Shown here: positions 30,463 through 38,380 of the stretch, piece after piece
Numbering within the stretch: position 1 is the stretch's first letter
How the letters are laid out: the number at the start of each line of letters is the position of its first letter
Origin: Anaerolineaceae bacterium
GTDB lineage: Bacteria > Chloroflexota > Anaerolineae > Promineifilales > Promineifilaceae
DNA: 49,711 bases
Direction of reading: 5' to 3'
Assembly: GCA_002699125.1 (NCBI GenBank)
Contig: PABI01000157.1
Location: 1-49,711, forward strand
Translations under genes and position numbers: made by a program
Notes under the pieces: model-generated
The model's database searches: none
Told to the model about the DNA's origin: nothing
What the model saw: only the letters and a program-made list of their open reading frames with translations

Positions 30463-32298
30463 TTAATGCCAAACGGCCGTTAACCGAGCCTTCAATTCCT
30501 GCCGCTGCTGCTGATATTCTTCTTCCTCTATTTCGCCAGCCTCATACGCTTCGTCCAGTTCGGCAATGGCTTGCAGCAGCGCTTTTTTGTCATCGCTGGT
30601 GGAGGGGGCTGGCTGGCGCGGTGGCGCCGCAGTGCGCGGCTGGCTGATCGTCACTGCATCAGTCGGCCCGACAAGTGCGGTGCGCCAGCGCTGCACCAGG
30701 AAAAAGCCGACAGCCAGCATGGCCACCAGGGCCACGCCACCAACAATCAGTTCCGTGGTCTGGTTGCGCACCGGCAGAGCATTTCCGGCTGCATCGGTAA
30801 TCTGGGTGGGACGGCCGTCCAGCGTCAGGTTCAAAGCGTCGGCATTCGCCAGTTCCGTGTTTATGTAGCTAACAAAGGAGCCGCTGCCGGTGGACTGCGC
30901 CCCCTGCGAAACCCAACTCTCATCGGTGACATCTACACCGGCATTGGCCATGATGGCGCTGGCGCTGGTCACCGGGTAGGGCAGTGGATGGGCCAGCAGC
31001 AGACCATCATCGTAGGGCAGATCGTAGCTTACCAATAAATTCAGGCTGCCCGAACCTGGCCGCAGAGGCACAGTATCGGCCCAGCCGGTGTCGGTTTGGA
31101 TGAACTCCGTGGCGGGAATGAAGCTGTCTAGCGAAGTACCAAAGCCACGCTGGAAACTAACATTTTCCGCGCCAGTGGGCAAGCCAACTTCCACAGTGCC
31201 TTCATCAAAATCGCCACTTTCCCCCACAAAAACGGCCGTTGCCAAATTGGTATAAACGTACAGTTCAGAAACCATCAGGCGGCCCTCGGCAAAGGTCAAA
31301 ATCATGTGCAGCCGGTCAATGGCTATCACCGACGGGTCCGCCGTGGTATCAAAAACAAACAAGGGCATCTGCGCCACAGGCTCAGCATTGGTCACCTGCA
31401 CCGCATTGCTGTTGAAGGTGAGATCGCCATAAGCAAAGTCGGCCAAAAAGACCCAATCAGATGGCACATTTTCTACCTGGAATTCAAAGCTGCCATCATC
31501 ATTCACCGTTGTCGTCTCGGAATACATTTCTTCCAGCTGTACGGTGAAGGCCCGCAGCCGCACCTCGCCTTCGGTAATCGCTTCGTTGGTGGTGCCGTTG
31601 ATAACGGACCCGTTAATGGTGGCCAGCTCAACCGGGGCAAACGCAGCCAGTGGATCGGTGTAGTTGTAATGGAGGGAACGGCCGTAATCGATCAAGGCCA
31701 GCTTTTCCTCATCGCTCAAGCCGCTCACATCCACGCCCAAAACATCTTCACTTTCCAACTCTGCCAGAATCATCTCGTTGCTGCGGCTAAACCAGTAGTC
31801 CAGTCCAGGCCAGCTTGCGGTGTCGGCTTCCAGCTCGGTGGCCAACGCTTCGCCAGCGGCAATGTCGGCCGGGCGAGTGCTATAACTGTAGGCCAGAGCA
31901 ATCAAGTTCCAGATGTCGGCATCGTTGAGCGGGTCGCTGCTGGCCGCACCAAAGGGGGGCATGCCGGCGGTTAAATTGCCGTTGCTGATGGCGTCGAACA
32001 TAGTGGGGGGAACGGCCGTCAGCTTGTAATTTGGATCAGAGAAAGCCGTTGGCTCCAAGCCTGCCTGGAGGGCTTGTGGTCCCTGTCCATCTCCCATCTC
32101 GCCATGGCAAACCACGCAGCGTTCATTGTAAATTGCCAGGCCGGCTTCGGCATCCGGCGGTGCGATGGGCAATGGCATATCTTGTGCTGTTGTGGGGGTT
32201 GTTGGCTTGAGGGATAAGCCGGTCAAGGCAAGGACAATGGCAGCTAAAACTGCCAGCAAACGCAGCTTTGCTGAACCAAATAATCTATTCTTTATCAT
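30463..32298 (-). CDS. Membrane-bound c-type cytochrome with C-terminal SHOCT-like domain
   Basis: 611 residues. Signal segment 1-39 ('TTAQD'). A mono-haem cytochrome c domain occupies about 45-140: haem motif C61-V-V-C64-H65 in 'AIYNERCVVCHGEMGDGQGP' and the likely axial Met113 in 'LTAGMPPFG'. A beta-rich region without known match fills 225-520 ('ATINGSVINGTTNEAITEGE', carboxypeptidase-regulatory-like). One TM helix lies at about 528-548, then a cytosolic tail ending in a SHOCT-like helix pair ('LQAIAELDEAYEAGEIEEEE'). It is the last gene of the ccm operon, six bases after the zinc-ribbon gene, so it is probably a substrate of the maturation system. Confidence 0.87.
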   Translation of the reverse strand: MIKNRLFGSAKLRLLAVLAAIVLALTGLSLKPTTPTTAQDMPLPIAPPDAEAGLAIYNERCVVCHGEMGDGQGPQALQAGLEPTAFSDPNYKLTAVPPTMFDAISNGNLTAGMPPFGAASSDPLNDADIWNLIALAYSYSTRPADIAAGEALATELEADTASWPGLDYWFSRSNEMILAELESEDVLGVDVSGLSDEEKLALIDYGRSLHYNYTDPLAAFAPVELATINGSVINGTTNEAITEGEVRLRAFTVQLEEMYSETTTVNDDGSFEFQVENVPSDWVFLADFAYGDLTFNSNAVQVTNAEPVAQMPLFVFDTTADPSVIAIDRLHMILTFAEGRLMVSELYVYTNLATAVFVGESGDFDEGTVEVGLPTGAENVSFQRGFGTSLDSFIPATEFIQTDTGWADTVPLRPGSGSLNLLVSYDLPYDDGLLLAHPLPYPVTSASAIMANAGVDVTDESWVSQGAQSTGSGSFVSYINTELANADALNLTLDGRPTQITDAAGNALPVRNQTTELIVGGVALVAMLAVGFFLVQRWRTALVGPTDAVTISQPRTAAPPRQPAPSTSDDKKALLQAIAELDEAYEAGEIEEEEYQQQRQELKARLTAVWH

Positions 32299-32304
32299 GT
32301 TTTC

Positions 32305-32835
32305 TCACGCAGTTTTTGTAGATGTTTTCAGGGTCAGATTGTGGCCGCAGTGGGCGCAGAATCTGTCGCCGGGGTCGGTTGGTGTGCCACATTGCGGGCA
32401 AAAACGGGCATGCCCGTTGGCCGGAGCCGCAGCTGAAGCGGGTGCCGGGGCAGGCGGGGCAGCTTTTTGAGCTTGCTGCTGGCGCGTTCGGGCGATGGCA
32501 GCTTCAATTTCAATGTCTACATCGACAGCATCTTCTTCTGGTGCCGGCCCGGGCTTGGGTTCACCATCAAACGCATCGATTGCCTGGAGAACGGCCGTTG
32601 CCTGTTCCATCAACCGCGCCCGCTGTAACTCATGCAGCTCGGTAGGAAGCTTGCCCGTATCGTGGTCAAAGTCCAGCGCCTGGATTTGATCCAGCAGATG
32701 TTCTTTCTCTTCCAATAAAAGCTGCCGCTCTGTCAGGACAGCTTCACCCTCATGCGTGCGCAAAAAAGGGCGAGCCAAAAACAAGCCCAGCAAAACCAGC
32801 AGCGCCACGCCTAATAATATTGAACCAATAGCCAT
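32305..32835 (-). CDS. Membrane-anchored zinc-ribbon protein in a CcmI-like position
   Basis: 176 residues. N-terminal TM helix (about 3-24), then a helical segment 'LLLEEKEHLLDQIQALDFDH' and 'DTGKLPTELHELQRARLMEQ', resembling the start of CcmI/CycH-type proteins. An Ala/Pro linker leads to a C-terminal zinc ribbon with C146-x2-C149 and C160-x2-C163 ('RFCPQCGTPTDPGDRFCAHC'). It sits between ccmG and the cytochrome gene. A role in presenting apocytochrome is inferred from place and the first 75 residues; no TPR domain is present, so it is not a full CcmI. Confidence 0.78.
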   Translation of the reverse strand: MAIGSILLGVALLVLLGLFLARPFLRTHEGEAVLTERQLLLEEKEHLLDQIQALDFDHDTGKLPTELHELQRARLMEQATAVLQAIDAFDGEPKPGPAPEEDAVDVDIEIEAAIARTRQQQAQKAAPPAPAPASAAAPANGHARFCPQCGTPTDPGDRFCAHCGHNLTLKTSTKTA

Positions 32836-32861
32836 AATAGTCTTCTTTGATAGTATCTGGG

Positions 32862-32919
32862 GATTAGTGAAAAGTAAAAAGTGACAAGTTAAAAGTGGAC
32901 TTTTTACTTATCACTAATC
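32862..32919. repeat. Inverted repeat, 21-base arms with one mismatch
   Basis: Arms 32862-32882 and 32899-32919 (20 of 21 paired), 16-base loop, between ccmG and the zinc-ribbon gene. AT-rich, with T-runs in the arm, so it could attenuate the operon. The sequence type (GATTAGTGAAAAGTAAAAAG) is a common intergenic repeat. Confidence 0.75.
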
Positions 32920-32927
32920 TCATCGAA

Positions 32928-33518
32928 TCAGCCTCTCTCTGCTAACAGTCGGCCAATGACTTCATCCAACGTTCTGCCGCTGATCGGACCAATCTGTACA
33001 TGGGCAATTTCGCCATTTTGATCAATGATGAACGTTTCCGGCACGCCGGTGATCTTGTAATCATTAGAGATACGGGTGCCCAAATCAGGGGCGTGGGGGA
33101 AGGAGACGTTGAACTCCTCCATATAGGCAATGGAGTTTGGCTCTACATCAGAGTAAGCCACGCCCACAACAACAACGCCTTGATCGGCATATTTTTGCCA
33201 GGCGGCTTCCAGCTCAGGTGTCTCGGCGCGGCATTCAATGCACCAGGAGGCCCAGAAGTTTACAACCAGAATTTGGCCTTGCATCTCATCGAAGGAAACG
33301 GCCGTTTTGCCATCCCATTCATATCCTTCAAAAAACTCCAGGTTGAAGGCAGGTGCCATTTCGCCTACTTCGGGGCGGGGCGCACTGCTTTGCACCAGTC
33401 CCCAACCCAGCACAGCCAGCAAGCCCAAAACCACAATCCACACAATGATGCTAAGCGGGCTGCGCGGCGATTTTTGCTGGGGCTGGTCCACCACATCTAT
33501 GTTTGTAATATCACTCAT
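32928..33518 (-). CDS. ccmG: Cytochrome c biogenesis thiol:disulfide oxidoreductase (CcmG/DsbE, TlpA-like)
   Basis: 196 residues. A TM anchor (about 23-44) carries a thioredoxin fold outside. The active site is 'NFWASWCIECRAETPELEA', with C93-x2-C96. The cis-Pro loop is 'YKITGVPETFIIDQNGEI', standard for TlpA/ResA/CcmG proteins. Its role is to keep the apocytochrome CxxCH cysteines reduced before haem attachment. It starts five bases after the ccmH stop, with AGGT upstream. Confidence 0.92.
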   Translation of the reverse strand: MSDITNIDVVDQPQQKSPRSPLSIIVWIVVLGLLAVLGWGLVQSSAPRPEVGEMAPAFNLEFFEGYEWDGKTAVSFDEMQGQILVVNFWASWCIECRAETPELEAAWQKYADQGVVVVGVAYSDVEPNSIAYMEEFNVSFPHAPDLGTRISNDYKITGVPETFIIDQNGEIAHVQIGPISGRTLDEVIGRLLAERG

Positions 33519-33523
33519 GTTTT

Positions 33524-34057
33524 TTACCTGTTGCGTAATTCTTGTTCTAATCTCGCTTTATAATCATCTGGCGCAATGGATTGTTTGGATTGGGCGGCCG
33601 TTTCCATCTCATCCTCTTCAAATGCCTCACCTGCGCCAGCGGCTGAGGTCCGTAAATTGCGCATAAAGCGGGTAAAAAACACCCCGCCAAGCACCACAGC
33701 GACTACCGGCAGCAGCCACAAAATCAGGTTAAAGCCACTCTTCGGCGGATTGGCCAACACGCCATCGCCGTACTGCCGGGCAAAGTAAGCCTGCACCTCT
33801 TCTGGGCTGCTGCCCTCAGCCAGCTGCTGCCGGATGAGTTCGCGCCAATCGGCACATGCCTGCGTGGGGCAGACGTCTAGCGGCGTGCTTTCGCAAACAG
33901 GGCAGAACAAATCTTTGGCCACCGCGTTCACTTCATCATCAGTGACGGTTTCACCCTGGGCCAGGGCTGGCGTTACCAGCAGCAGCAGGCCCAGCAAGAA
34001 CAAGACGGCCGTTCCCAGATGTTTTTTTCGTAAAAAGTTAAGCACAGTAATCCTCAT
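33524..34057 (-). CDS. ccmH: Cytochrome c biogenesis protein CcmH/CycL
   Basis: 177 residues. Signal peptide 1-34 ('LLLLVTPALAQGE'), then the CcmH domain with the redox pair in 'AKDLFCPVCESTPLDVCPTQ' (C52-x2-C55, cf. L-R-C-P-V-C), followed by 'ACADWRELIRQQLAEGSSPE' and 'VQAYFARQYGDGVL', which match the family's 'YGdfVL' box. A TM helix follows at about 108-130. Two additional cysteines (C63 and C68) after the CPVC motif are unusual. It acts with CcmF and CcmG in haem ligation outside the membrane. Its start lies next to a small inverted repeat. Confidence 0.93.
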   Translation of the reverse strand: MRITVLNFLRKKHLGTAVLFLLGLLLLVTPALAQGETVTDDEVNAVAKDLFCPVCESTPLDVCPTQACADWRELIRQQLAEGSSPEEVQAYFARQYGDGVLANPPKSGFNLILWLLPVVAVVLGGVFFTRFMRNLRTSAAGAGEAFEEDEMETAAQSKQSIAPDDYKARLEQELRNR

Positions 34058-34062
34058 ACAGG

Positions 34063-34090
34063 CCTGTCCAGTTTTTTGGAACCTGACAGG
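34063..34090. repeat. Short inverted repeat CCTGTC...GACAGG
   Basis: Arms 34063-34068 and 34085-34090 around a T-run, between ccmF and ccmH. This type (CCTGTCAGGTTCC...GGACAGG) is a common repeat; it might also reduce read-through. Confidence 0.5.
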
Positions 34091-34102
34091 TCTCCTCTCT
34101 TC

Positions 34103-36097
34103 TTAATCTGTGGGCACGACGGCCGTACGTGGCCGCTGTACCAAGGCGCGTTCTGCTGCCGGATCTGGCCAGGCGGCGATAAGCGTACCCAACACAAAAA
34201 TAAAGCCACCGGCCCACACCCAGTTAATCAGCGGATTCAGGTAAATACGGAACGTGGCCTGATCGGCCGAGGTAGGCTCCCAGTTGACCATCAACACATA
34301 AAAATCTTCGGTGATCGTAGAACGGGCGCTGGGAATGGTCATGGGTTGATTGGTGCGCGTATACAGTTCTGTGCGGGGAGTGAGCTGGCCGACGTAACGG
34401 CCGTTATCATACACATCCACCGTCGCCTCTGTAATCAGCAAATCATCCGGACCGGGATAACGGGTTGCTCCCAGGAACTGCATTTCATAGCCACCAAGCT
34501 CGGCCGTCTCGCCTACCGCCAACCGAATTTGCGTCTGCTCCTGGAAAATCTCCACGCCAATGATGCCAAAGGCCATCACAATGACGCCCAGATGAATCCA
34601 GTAGCCACCATAACGCCGCCGGTTACGGGCCATCAAATTAGAAAAAGCGGCAAAAACGTTCTCGCCTCGCTTCATGCGCGCTCGTGTTCCTTTCCAGAAC
34701 TCCAGCAGCGTCAAAATCATGGAGAAGGAAACCACCCAAAAGCCAAGCAAAGCTCCCCAGCCGCGAATGCCCAGGGCAAACAACGCGCCCACAATAACAA
34801 GGGCAGCCACAGCAGGCCAGCGCAAAGACATGCCAATTCGCTGGGCACTGGAGCGATACCACATGGTCAACGGGGCCACACCCATCAGCAGCACCAACAG
34901 CAAAAAGAGGGGGCCTAGCGCCTGCTCATACACAGGCGGCCCAACAAATCCTTTTTCTCCTGTGATGAGTTCGGAGAAGATCGGATAATTTGTGAAAAGA
35001 AAAACAACCAACAAGATGGCCAAAATCAGAAAATTGTTATAGAGAAAGGCTGCCTCGCGAGAGATAAGCGAGTTCAGCTTATTATCCGAGCGCAAATCTT
35101 CACGCCGATTCAACATCCAGTAGGCAGAAAAGACAAACATAACGGCAATGAAGCCAAAAAACAGCGGGCCAATGGCCGATTGGGCAAACGAGTGCACCGA
35201 GGAGATAACACCGCTGCGCACAATAAAGGTACCGTAAATCACCAAACAGTAGGTGAGCAAGATGAGGAACATGTTCCACATCTTGAACATGTGTCGTTTT
35301 TCCTGAATCATGACCGAATGGAGAAAAGCGGTCCCTGCCAGCCAGGGCATAAACGAGGCATTTTCCACCGGGTCCCAGGCCCAATAGCCACCCCAGCCCA
35401 GCACATCGTATGCCCAACGGCCGCCTAAAACCAGGCCTAAACTTAAGAAGAGCCAGGCCACCAACGTCCAGCGACGCGTAATTTTGATCCAGACATCATC
35501 CAGCTTGCCCGAGATGAGCGCCGACATAGCGAAGGCGTAAGGAACGGTAAAGCCAATAAAGCCCAAGTAAAGCATCGGCGGGTGAATAATCATGCCGGGA
35601 TGGCGCAGCAGCGGGTTCAAACCGTTACCATCGGCGGGTACAGCCGCCAGGCGGGCAAAGGGATGTTCTACAAAAACAGAGATGGCAATAAAGAAAATCT
35701 GGGTGAAGCTGGCCACCATTATGGCGTATGGCATAAGTTCTTTGTGCTTGTGCCAGTTACGGGCCATGGAAGCGGCCGTAAATGCCGCCAGCAAAAAGTT
35801 CCAGAACAGCAGCGAACCAGCCTGTCCACCCCATAACGCCGTTACCTTTAGGTAAGTGGGCATTTCGCGGCTGCTCACCCGCCACACGTACTCCACAGAA
35901 AAATCGCTTGTCAGCAGGGAGTAAATCATAAGCAAGCAGGAGATGGTGATGAGGGGGAAGGTGGCGATGGTGGCGTTGCGGGCGCTTTCTATCCAGCGCG
36001 GTTGATCGGTGTGACGGCCGTAATAAGCTGCCACCGCTGCATAAACGGCCGCAACCAACGCTAAAATTAACGCAAGATAACCTAAATCGGGGATCAT
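34103..36097 (-). CDS. ccmF: Cytochrome c haem lyase subunit CcmF
   Basis: 664 residues, the usual size. A polytopic membrane protein of the haem-handling family. The WWD-type motif is seen as 'LGWGGYWAWDPVENASFMPW', and a further signature is 'YLKVTALWGGQAGSLLFWNF'. Candidate haem-b/haem-ligand histidines include those in 'LLRHPGMIIHPPMLYLGF' and 'AGTAFLHSVMIQE'. It joins haem from holo-CcmE to apocytochrome c. A periplasmic C-terminal part ('FQEQTQIRLAVGETAELGGY') precedes the last TM helix. GGAAGAG lies before the ATG at 36097, 94 bases after ccmE. Confidence 0.95.
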   Translation of the reverse strand: MIPDLGYLALILALVAAVYAAVAAYYGRHTDQPRWIESARNATIATFPLITISCLLMIYSLLTSDFSVEYVWRVSSREMPTYLKVTALWGGQAGSLLFWNFLLAAFTAASMARNWHKHKELMPYAIMVASFTQIFFIAISVFVEHPFARLAAVPADGNGLNPLLRHPGMIIHPPMLYLGFIGFTVPYAFAMSALISGKLDDVWIKITRRWTLVAWLFLSLGLVLGGRWAYDVLGWGGYWAWDPVENASFMPWLAGTAFLHSVMIQEKRHMFKMWNMFLILLTYCLVIYGTFIVRSGVISSVHSFAQSAIGPLFFGFIAVMFVFSAYWMLNRREDLRSDNKLNSLISREAAFLYNNFLILAILLVVFLFTNYPIFSELITGEKGFVGPPVYEQALGPLFLLLVLLMGVAPLTMWYRSSAQRIGMSLRWPAVAALVIVGALFALGIRGWGALLGFWVVSFSMILTLLEFWKGTRARMKRGENVFAAFSNLMARNRRRYGGYWIHLGVIVMAFGIIGVEIFQEQTQIRLAVGETAELGGYEMQFLGATRYPGPDDLLITEATVDVYDNGRYVGQLTPRTELYTRTNQPMTIPSARSTITEDFYVLMVNWEPTSADQATFRIYLNPLINWVWAGGFIFVLGTLIAAWPDPAAERALVQRPRTAVVPTD

Positions 36098-36191
36098 CTA
36101 TCTCTTCCTAAATCTGAACAAGCTTACAGCCAGTCAGAAACTAACATGGTACAACCAACAGCATATCAATCAGTTGCAGTGAAGACAGCAG

Positions 36192-36704
36192 CTAACCGTT
36201 GGGATTCCTATCAACGTTGTCGGGGTGATCTGCCGGGTCCAATTCCTCGTAGCGGGTGGGGCATTTCAGCAGCAAGCCACCGGGATTGGCGATGAATTCG
36301 CCATTTTCATTGGCGCTGCCTTCCACCAGAGCTTGTGCTTCATGCTGCAACAAGTCTGGTTTGGGCTCGTTCAAAGCTACCACGTGCAGCCGCTGCTCCG
36401 GATTGTTGAGATCATCAACAATATCAAACTCCAGACGAGAATTGGTAGCATCAATTTGTACATACTCAATTGAATCACCAATTACAAAGCCGGCCACGCG
36501 CAAATCGCGCCCTACCAGCCGATCTTGTTCGGCGTAAAACTCATTAACTGTTTTATATAACTGAGTATTGCCGCTCATTGCGTTCACAACAAGATATACA
36601 ATTGCGGCAACAAGCAATACGCCGCCAACGACAAATTTCAGCCGGTTGTTTTTTGCCGGAAAAAGTGCTTCTTCGCCTGTGTTTGTCCAGGTTGTATCTG
36701 CCAT
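36192..36704 (-). CDS. ccmE: Haem chaperone CcmE, Cys-type variant
   Basis: 170 residues. N-terminal TM helix (about 23-42) followed by the OB-fold: 'TVNEFYAEQDRLVGRDLRVA' (cf. L-x-G-x-x-x-R-V-x-G) and 'VVALNEPKPDLLQHEAQALV'. The standard haem-binding H-D-E-N-Y is replaced by C148-P-T-R-Y152 ('LLLKCPTRYEE'). This is the C-x-x-x-Y form known from archaea and some Desulfovibrio, in which Cys replaces the His that binds haem covalently. It carries haem from CcmC to CcmF. First gene of the operon, with GGAG before the ATG. Confidence 0.9.
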   Translation of the reverse strand: MADTTWTNTGEEALFPAKNNRLKFVVGGVLLVAAIVYLVVNAMSGNTQLYKTVNEFYAEQDRLVGRDLRVAGFVIGDSIEYVQIDATNSRLEFDIVDDLNNPEQRLHVVALNEPKPDLLQHEAQALVEGSANENGEFIANPGGLLLKCPTRYEELDPADHPDNVDRNPNG

Positions 36705-36775
36705 AACTCGACGCTCCTTTATTCTGAATCTACGATTTTTTGAACTACTTTCTTATCTTCTTAACCGAAGCTGTC

Positions 36776-37132
36776 TTAAAGTTCATCTGCAAAATCAGCT
36801 TCGTCAAAATCGTCAAACTGTTCATCCCAATCTGCTGGCTCTTCTTCATATTCCAGAATCTCCAGCGCCTGGTCCACATACTCTTCAGGCACAGCCACGT
36901 AACCAGTGCCTAATAAACCAACGGTTAAACCCAATGCCTGCCCCGCTCCCTCTTGCCATACACGTACCGGTACGCCTTCTGTTTTCAAGCGCCCCGCCAC
37001 AATGGTGGCTGGTGTAATGCCCGGCATTTGGGCAACTACTTCCCATTTGACTTCCTGGTAGCCACCCGATTTACCGCTATTTTCGTTGGAAGGTAATGGC
37101 AGGGCTGCTGAGTTGCTATTACTGTCGGTCAT
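36776..37132 (-). CDS. DUF2007-type (putative signal-transducing) protein
   Basis: 118 residues. The domain covers about 30-90: 'EVVAQMPGITPATIVAGRLK', 'TEGVPVRVWQEGAGQALGLT' and 'GTGYVAVPEEYVDQALEILE', a ferredoxin-like fold found next to varied regulators. The N-terminus is Ser/Asn-rich and the C-terminus strongly acidic. The start is uncertain: ATG at 37132, or ATG at 37171 with a TATAAT at 37197-37192 upstream. It precedes ccmE by 71 bases on the same strand and may share its transcript; the link to cytochrome maturation is not established. Confidence 0.8.
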   Translation of the reverse strand: MTDSNSNSAALPLPSNENSGKSGGYQEVKWEVVAQMPGITPATIVAGRLKTEGVPVRVWQEGAGQALGLTVGLLGTGYVAVPEEYVDQALEILEYEEEPADWDEQFDDFDEADFADEL

Positions 37133-37404
37133 GGTTTTTGTTGTCCAATATGCTAATGTTACATGTTGCATCTATGGTTAAATTACGTCTCATTATACTG
37201 ACATCGGGTTTGATTGGACAGACAATTTAATATTTTTGTAAACCACCCTTAACTGTTTCACAGAATTAAGGGCCTGATCCAGGCAGTTTTGTGGCGCTAA
37301 TAACAATTTTTAACAAATTTGTTGATTTGAATGTCTTTTTTAGCGCGCAGTTGTCAATTCGTATTCTAGTGTACTGGATGTAACGGCCGTTTTTGATAGT
37401 TGTA

Positions 37405-37425
37405 TATCACTTATATAGAGTGATA
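37405..37425. promoter_or_regulatory. Operator-like palindrome TATCACT-N7-AGTGATA
   Basis: Perfect seven-base arms, seven-base centre that is itself AT-rich (TATATAG). A dimeric regulator site is plausible; the regulator is unknown. Confidence 0.5.
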
Positions 37426-37490
37426 GATGTCACGGGCAGGTAACGGATGCAATCATTTTCTATCAAAACGGCTGGATTGACCAGCGGGTA

Positions 37491-37699
37491 GAGAAGCAAA
37501 GTAATATTGACGTGTAGCCCAACAGCTAATTTGCTTCTCTTTAGCTGTTTCGCCACAAATCCTTTAATCAATAAAACTTGTTTGGCGAAACAGTAGCTTG
37601 TCTCTGGATGAGAATAGATGCCGGAAAAGTTTGCTCCATGTTAAAATGCAAGGGAAACCATTGTCAACCAACCGGGGCAAATAGGTGGTTGGATTTTTT
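37491..37699 (+). ncRNA. Candidate structured RNA
   Basis: Nested stems: GAGAAGCAAA (37491-37500) with TTTGCTTCTC (37530-37539), AACAGCTAA (37521-37529) with TTAGCTGTT (37541-37549), and CTGTTTCGCCA (37545-37555) with TGGCGAAACAG (37583-37593). The stems compete for the same bases, as in attenuators or riboswitches. A terminator-like hairpin ends the segment. No known RNA family recognised; it could also be a repeat cluster. Confidence 0.3.
37668..37699 (+). terminator. Possible rho-independent terminator
   Basis: CCAACC (37668-37673) with GGTTGG (37687-37692), 13-base loop, then A and six T (37694-37699). Short stem, so moderate confidence. Confidence 0.45.
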
Positions 37700-37720
37700 G
37701 TTGATAACCTATAACATCAA

Positions 37721-37770
37721 ACGAGGCCTGAGCCTGTCGAAGGCCGGCCTTCGACAGGCTCAGGCCTCGT
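37721..37770. repeat. Perfect 50-bp palindrome
   Basis: The two 25-base halves (37721-37745 and 37746-37770) are exact reverse complements with no spacer. The core is the common TGTCGAAGG/CCTTCGACA repeat. It can form a cruciform or a long hairpin 50 bases before the DinB-like gene. Confidence 0.9.
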
Positions 37771-37820
37771 CTTGTATCAACATTTCTTCCGGGTACACAG
37801 GCAAATAAGCGAGTAAATAA

Positions 37821-38375
37821 ATGACCTCAATAATCGAAAATTTATTAGACGCTTTGGATAGTTCGCGGGAACGGCTGTTGGTAGCACTGGACAATTTGCC
37901 TGATGAGGCATTGCTGGCGCCCAACACGGTGGGCAGCTGGTCCGTGGCCGATTTGCTGGTGCAGCAAACGGCCTGGGAATCGGAGCTGGTGACGGGACTG
38001 ATGCGCATCTCACAGGGCAAAAAGCCGGCCCGGCTGCTGGCGGCGCTGGAGAATGCTGAGGAATACGGCCGTCTCCGCTATGAAGAAAACAAGGGGCGCG
38101 ATCTGGACCGTATCTTTGATGATCTGCCCCAGGTACGCATGCAGGTGGAAGAATGGCTGGAAGAGTTCTCGGAAAAGCAGCTCAGCCAAAAAGGGCACTT
38201 TGCCTGGCTCAAAAAGCGATCGTTGGCTGAGCTGATTGCCCAGCTCACCTATGAACACGAACTGCGCTACCTGCCCCAGGTGGAAGCGCTGGCTGCCAAA
38301 TGGCAGCCACCTGCCGATGATATGACGCTCTCGCTAACGCCCAGGCAAAATGGGCAAAAAGAAGATGAAGGATAA
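37821..38375 (+). CDS. DinB/ClbS-like superfamily protein
   Basis: 184 residues, helical. 'IIENLLDALDSSRERLLVAL', 'DNLPDEALLAPNTVGSWSVA' and 'DLLVQQTAWESELVTGLM' follow the four-helix DinB/ClbS plan, in which the conserved 'G-x-W-S-v-x-D-l-l-x-H-x-x-x-W' box begins the metal-binding part. The usual His of that box is Gln here (LLVQQTAW). A second site, 'ELIAQLTYEHELRYLPQVEA', supplies H257-like ligands in the last helix. Activity is unknown; the loss of the first His may mean no metal. It starts with ATG at 37821 and precedes ygfZ by five bases, so the two form an operon. Confidence 0.75.
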   Translation: MTSIIENLLDALDSSRERLLVALDNLPDEALLAPNTVGSWSVADLLVQQTAWESELVTGLMRISQGKKPARLLAALENAEEYGRLRYEENKGRDLDRIFDDLPQVRMQVEEWLEEFSEKQLSQKGHFAWLKKRSLAELIAQLTYEHELRYLPQVEALAAKWQPPADDMTLSLTPRQNGQKEDEG

Positions 38376-38380
38376 ACCAA

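Larger units (their letters stand above)
37172..37820. other. Long intergenic region with several inverted repeats
   Basis: About 650 bases with no supportable protein gene. From left to right: TATAAT (37192-37197, minus strand), one AACGGCCGTT (about 37382-37391), an operator-like palindrome (37405-37425), nested inverted repeats (37491-37593), a terminator-like hairpin (37668-37699) and a perfect 50-bp palindrome (37721-37770). A structured RNA on the plus strand is possible. Confidence 0.6.

Noticed and set aside
37521..37555. Integron attC-like site
   Set aside because: AAC/GTT-containing arms exist, but the conserved RYYYAAC and GTTRRRY boxes with proper R'/L' order are not found and no integrase gene is near.
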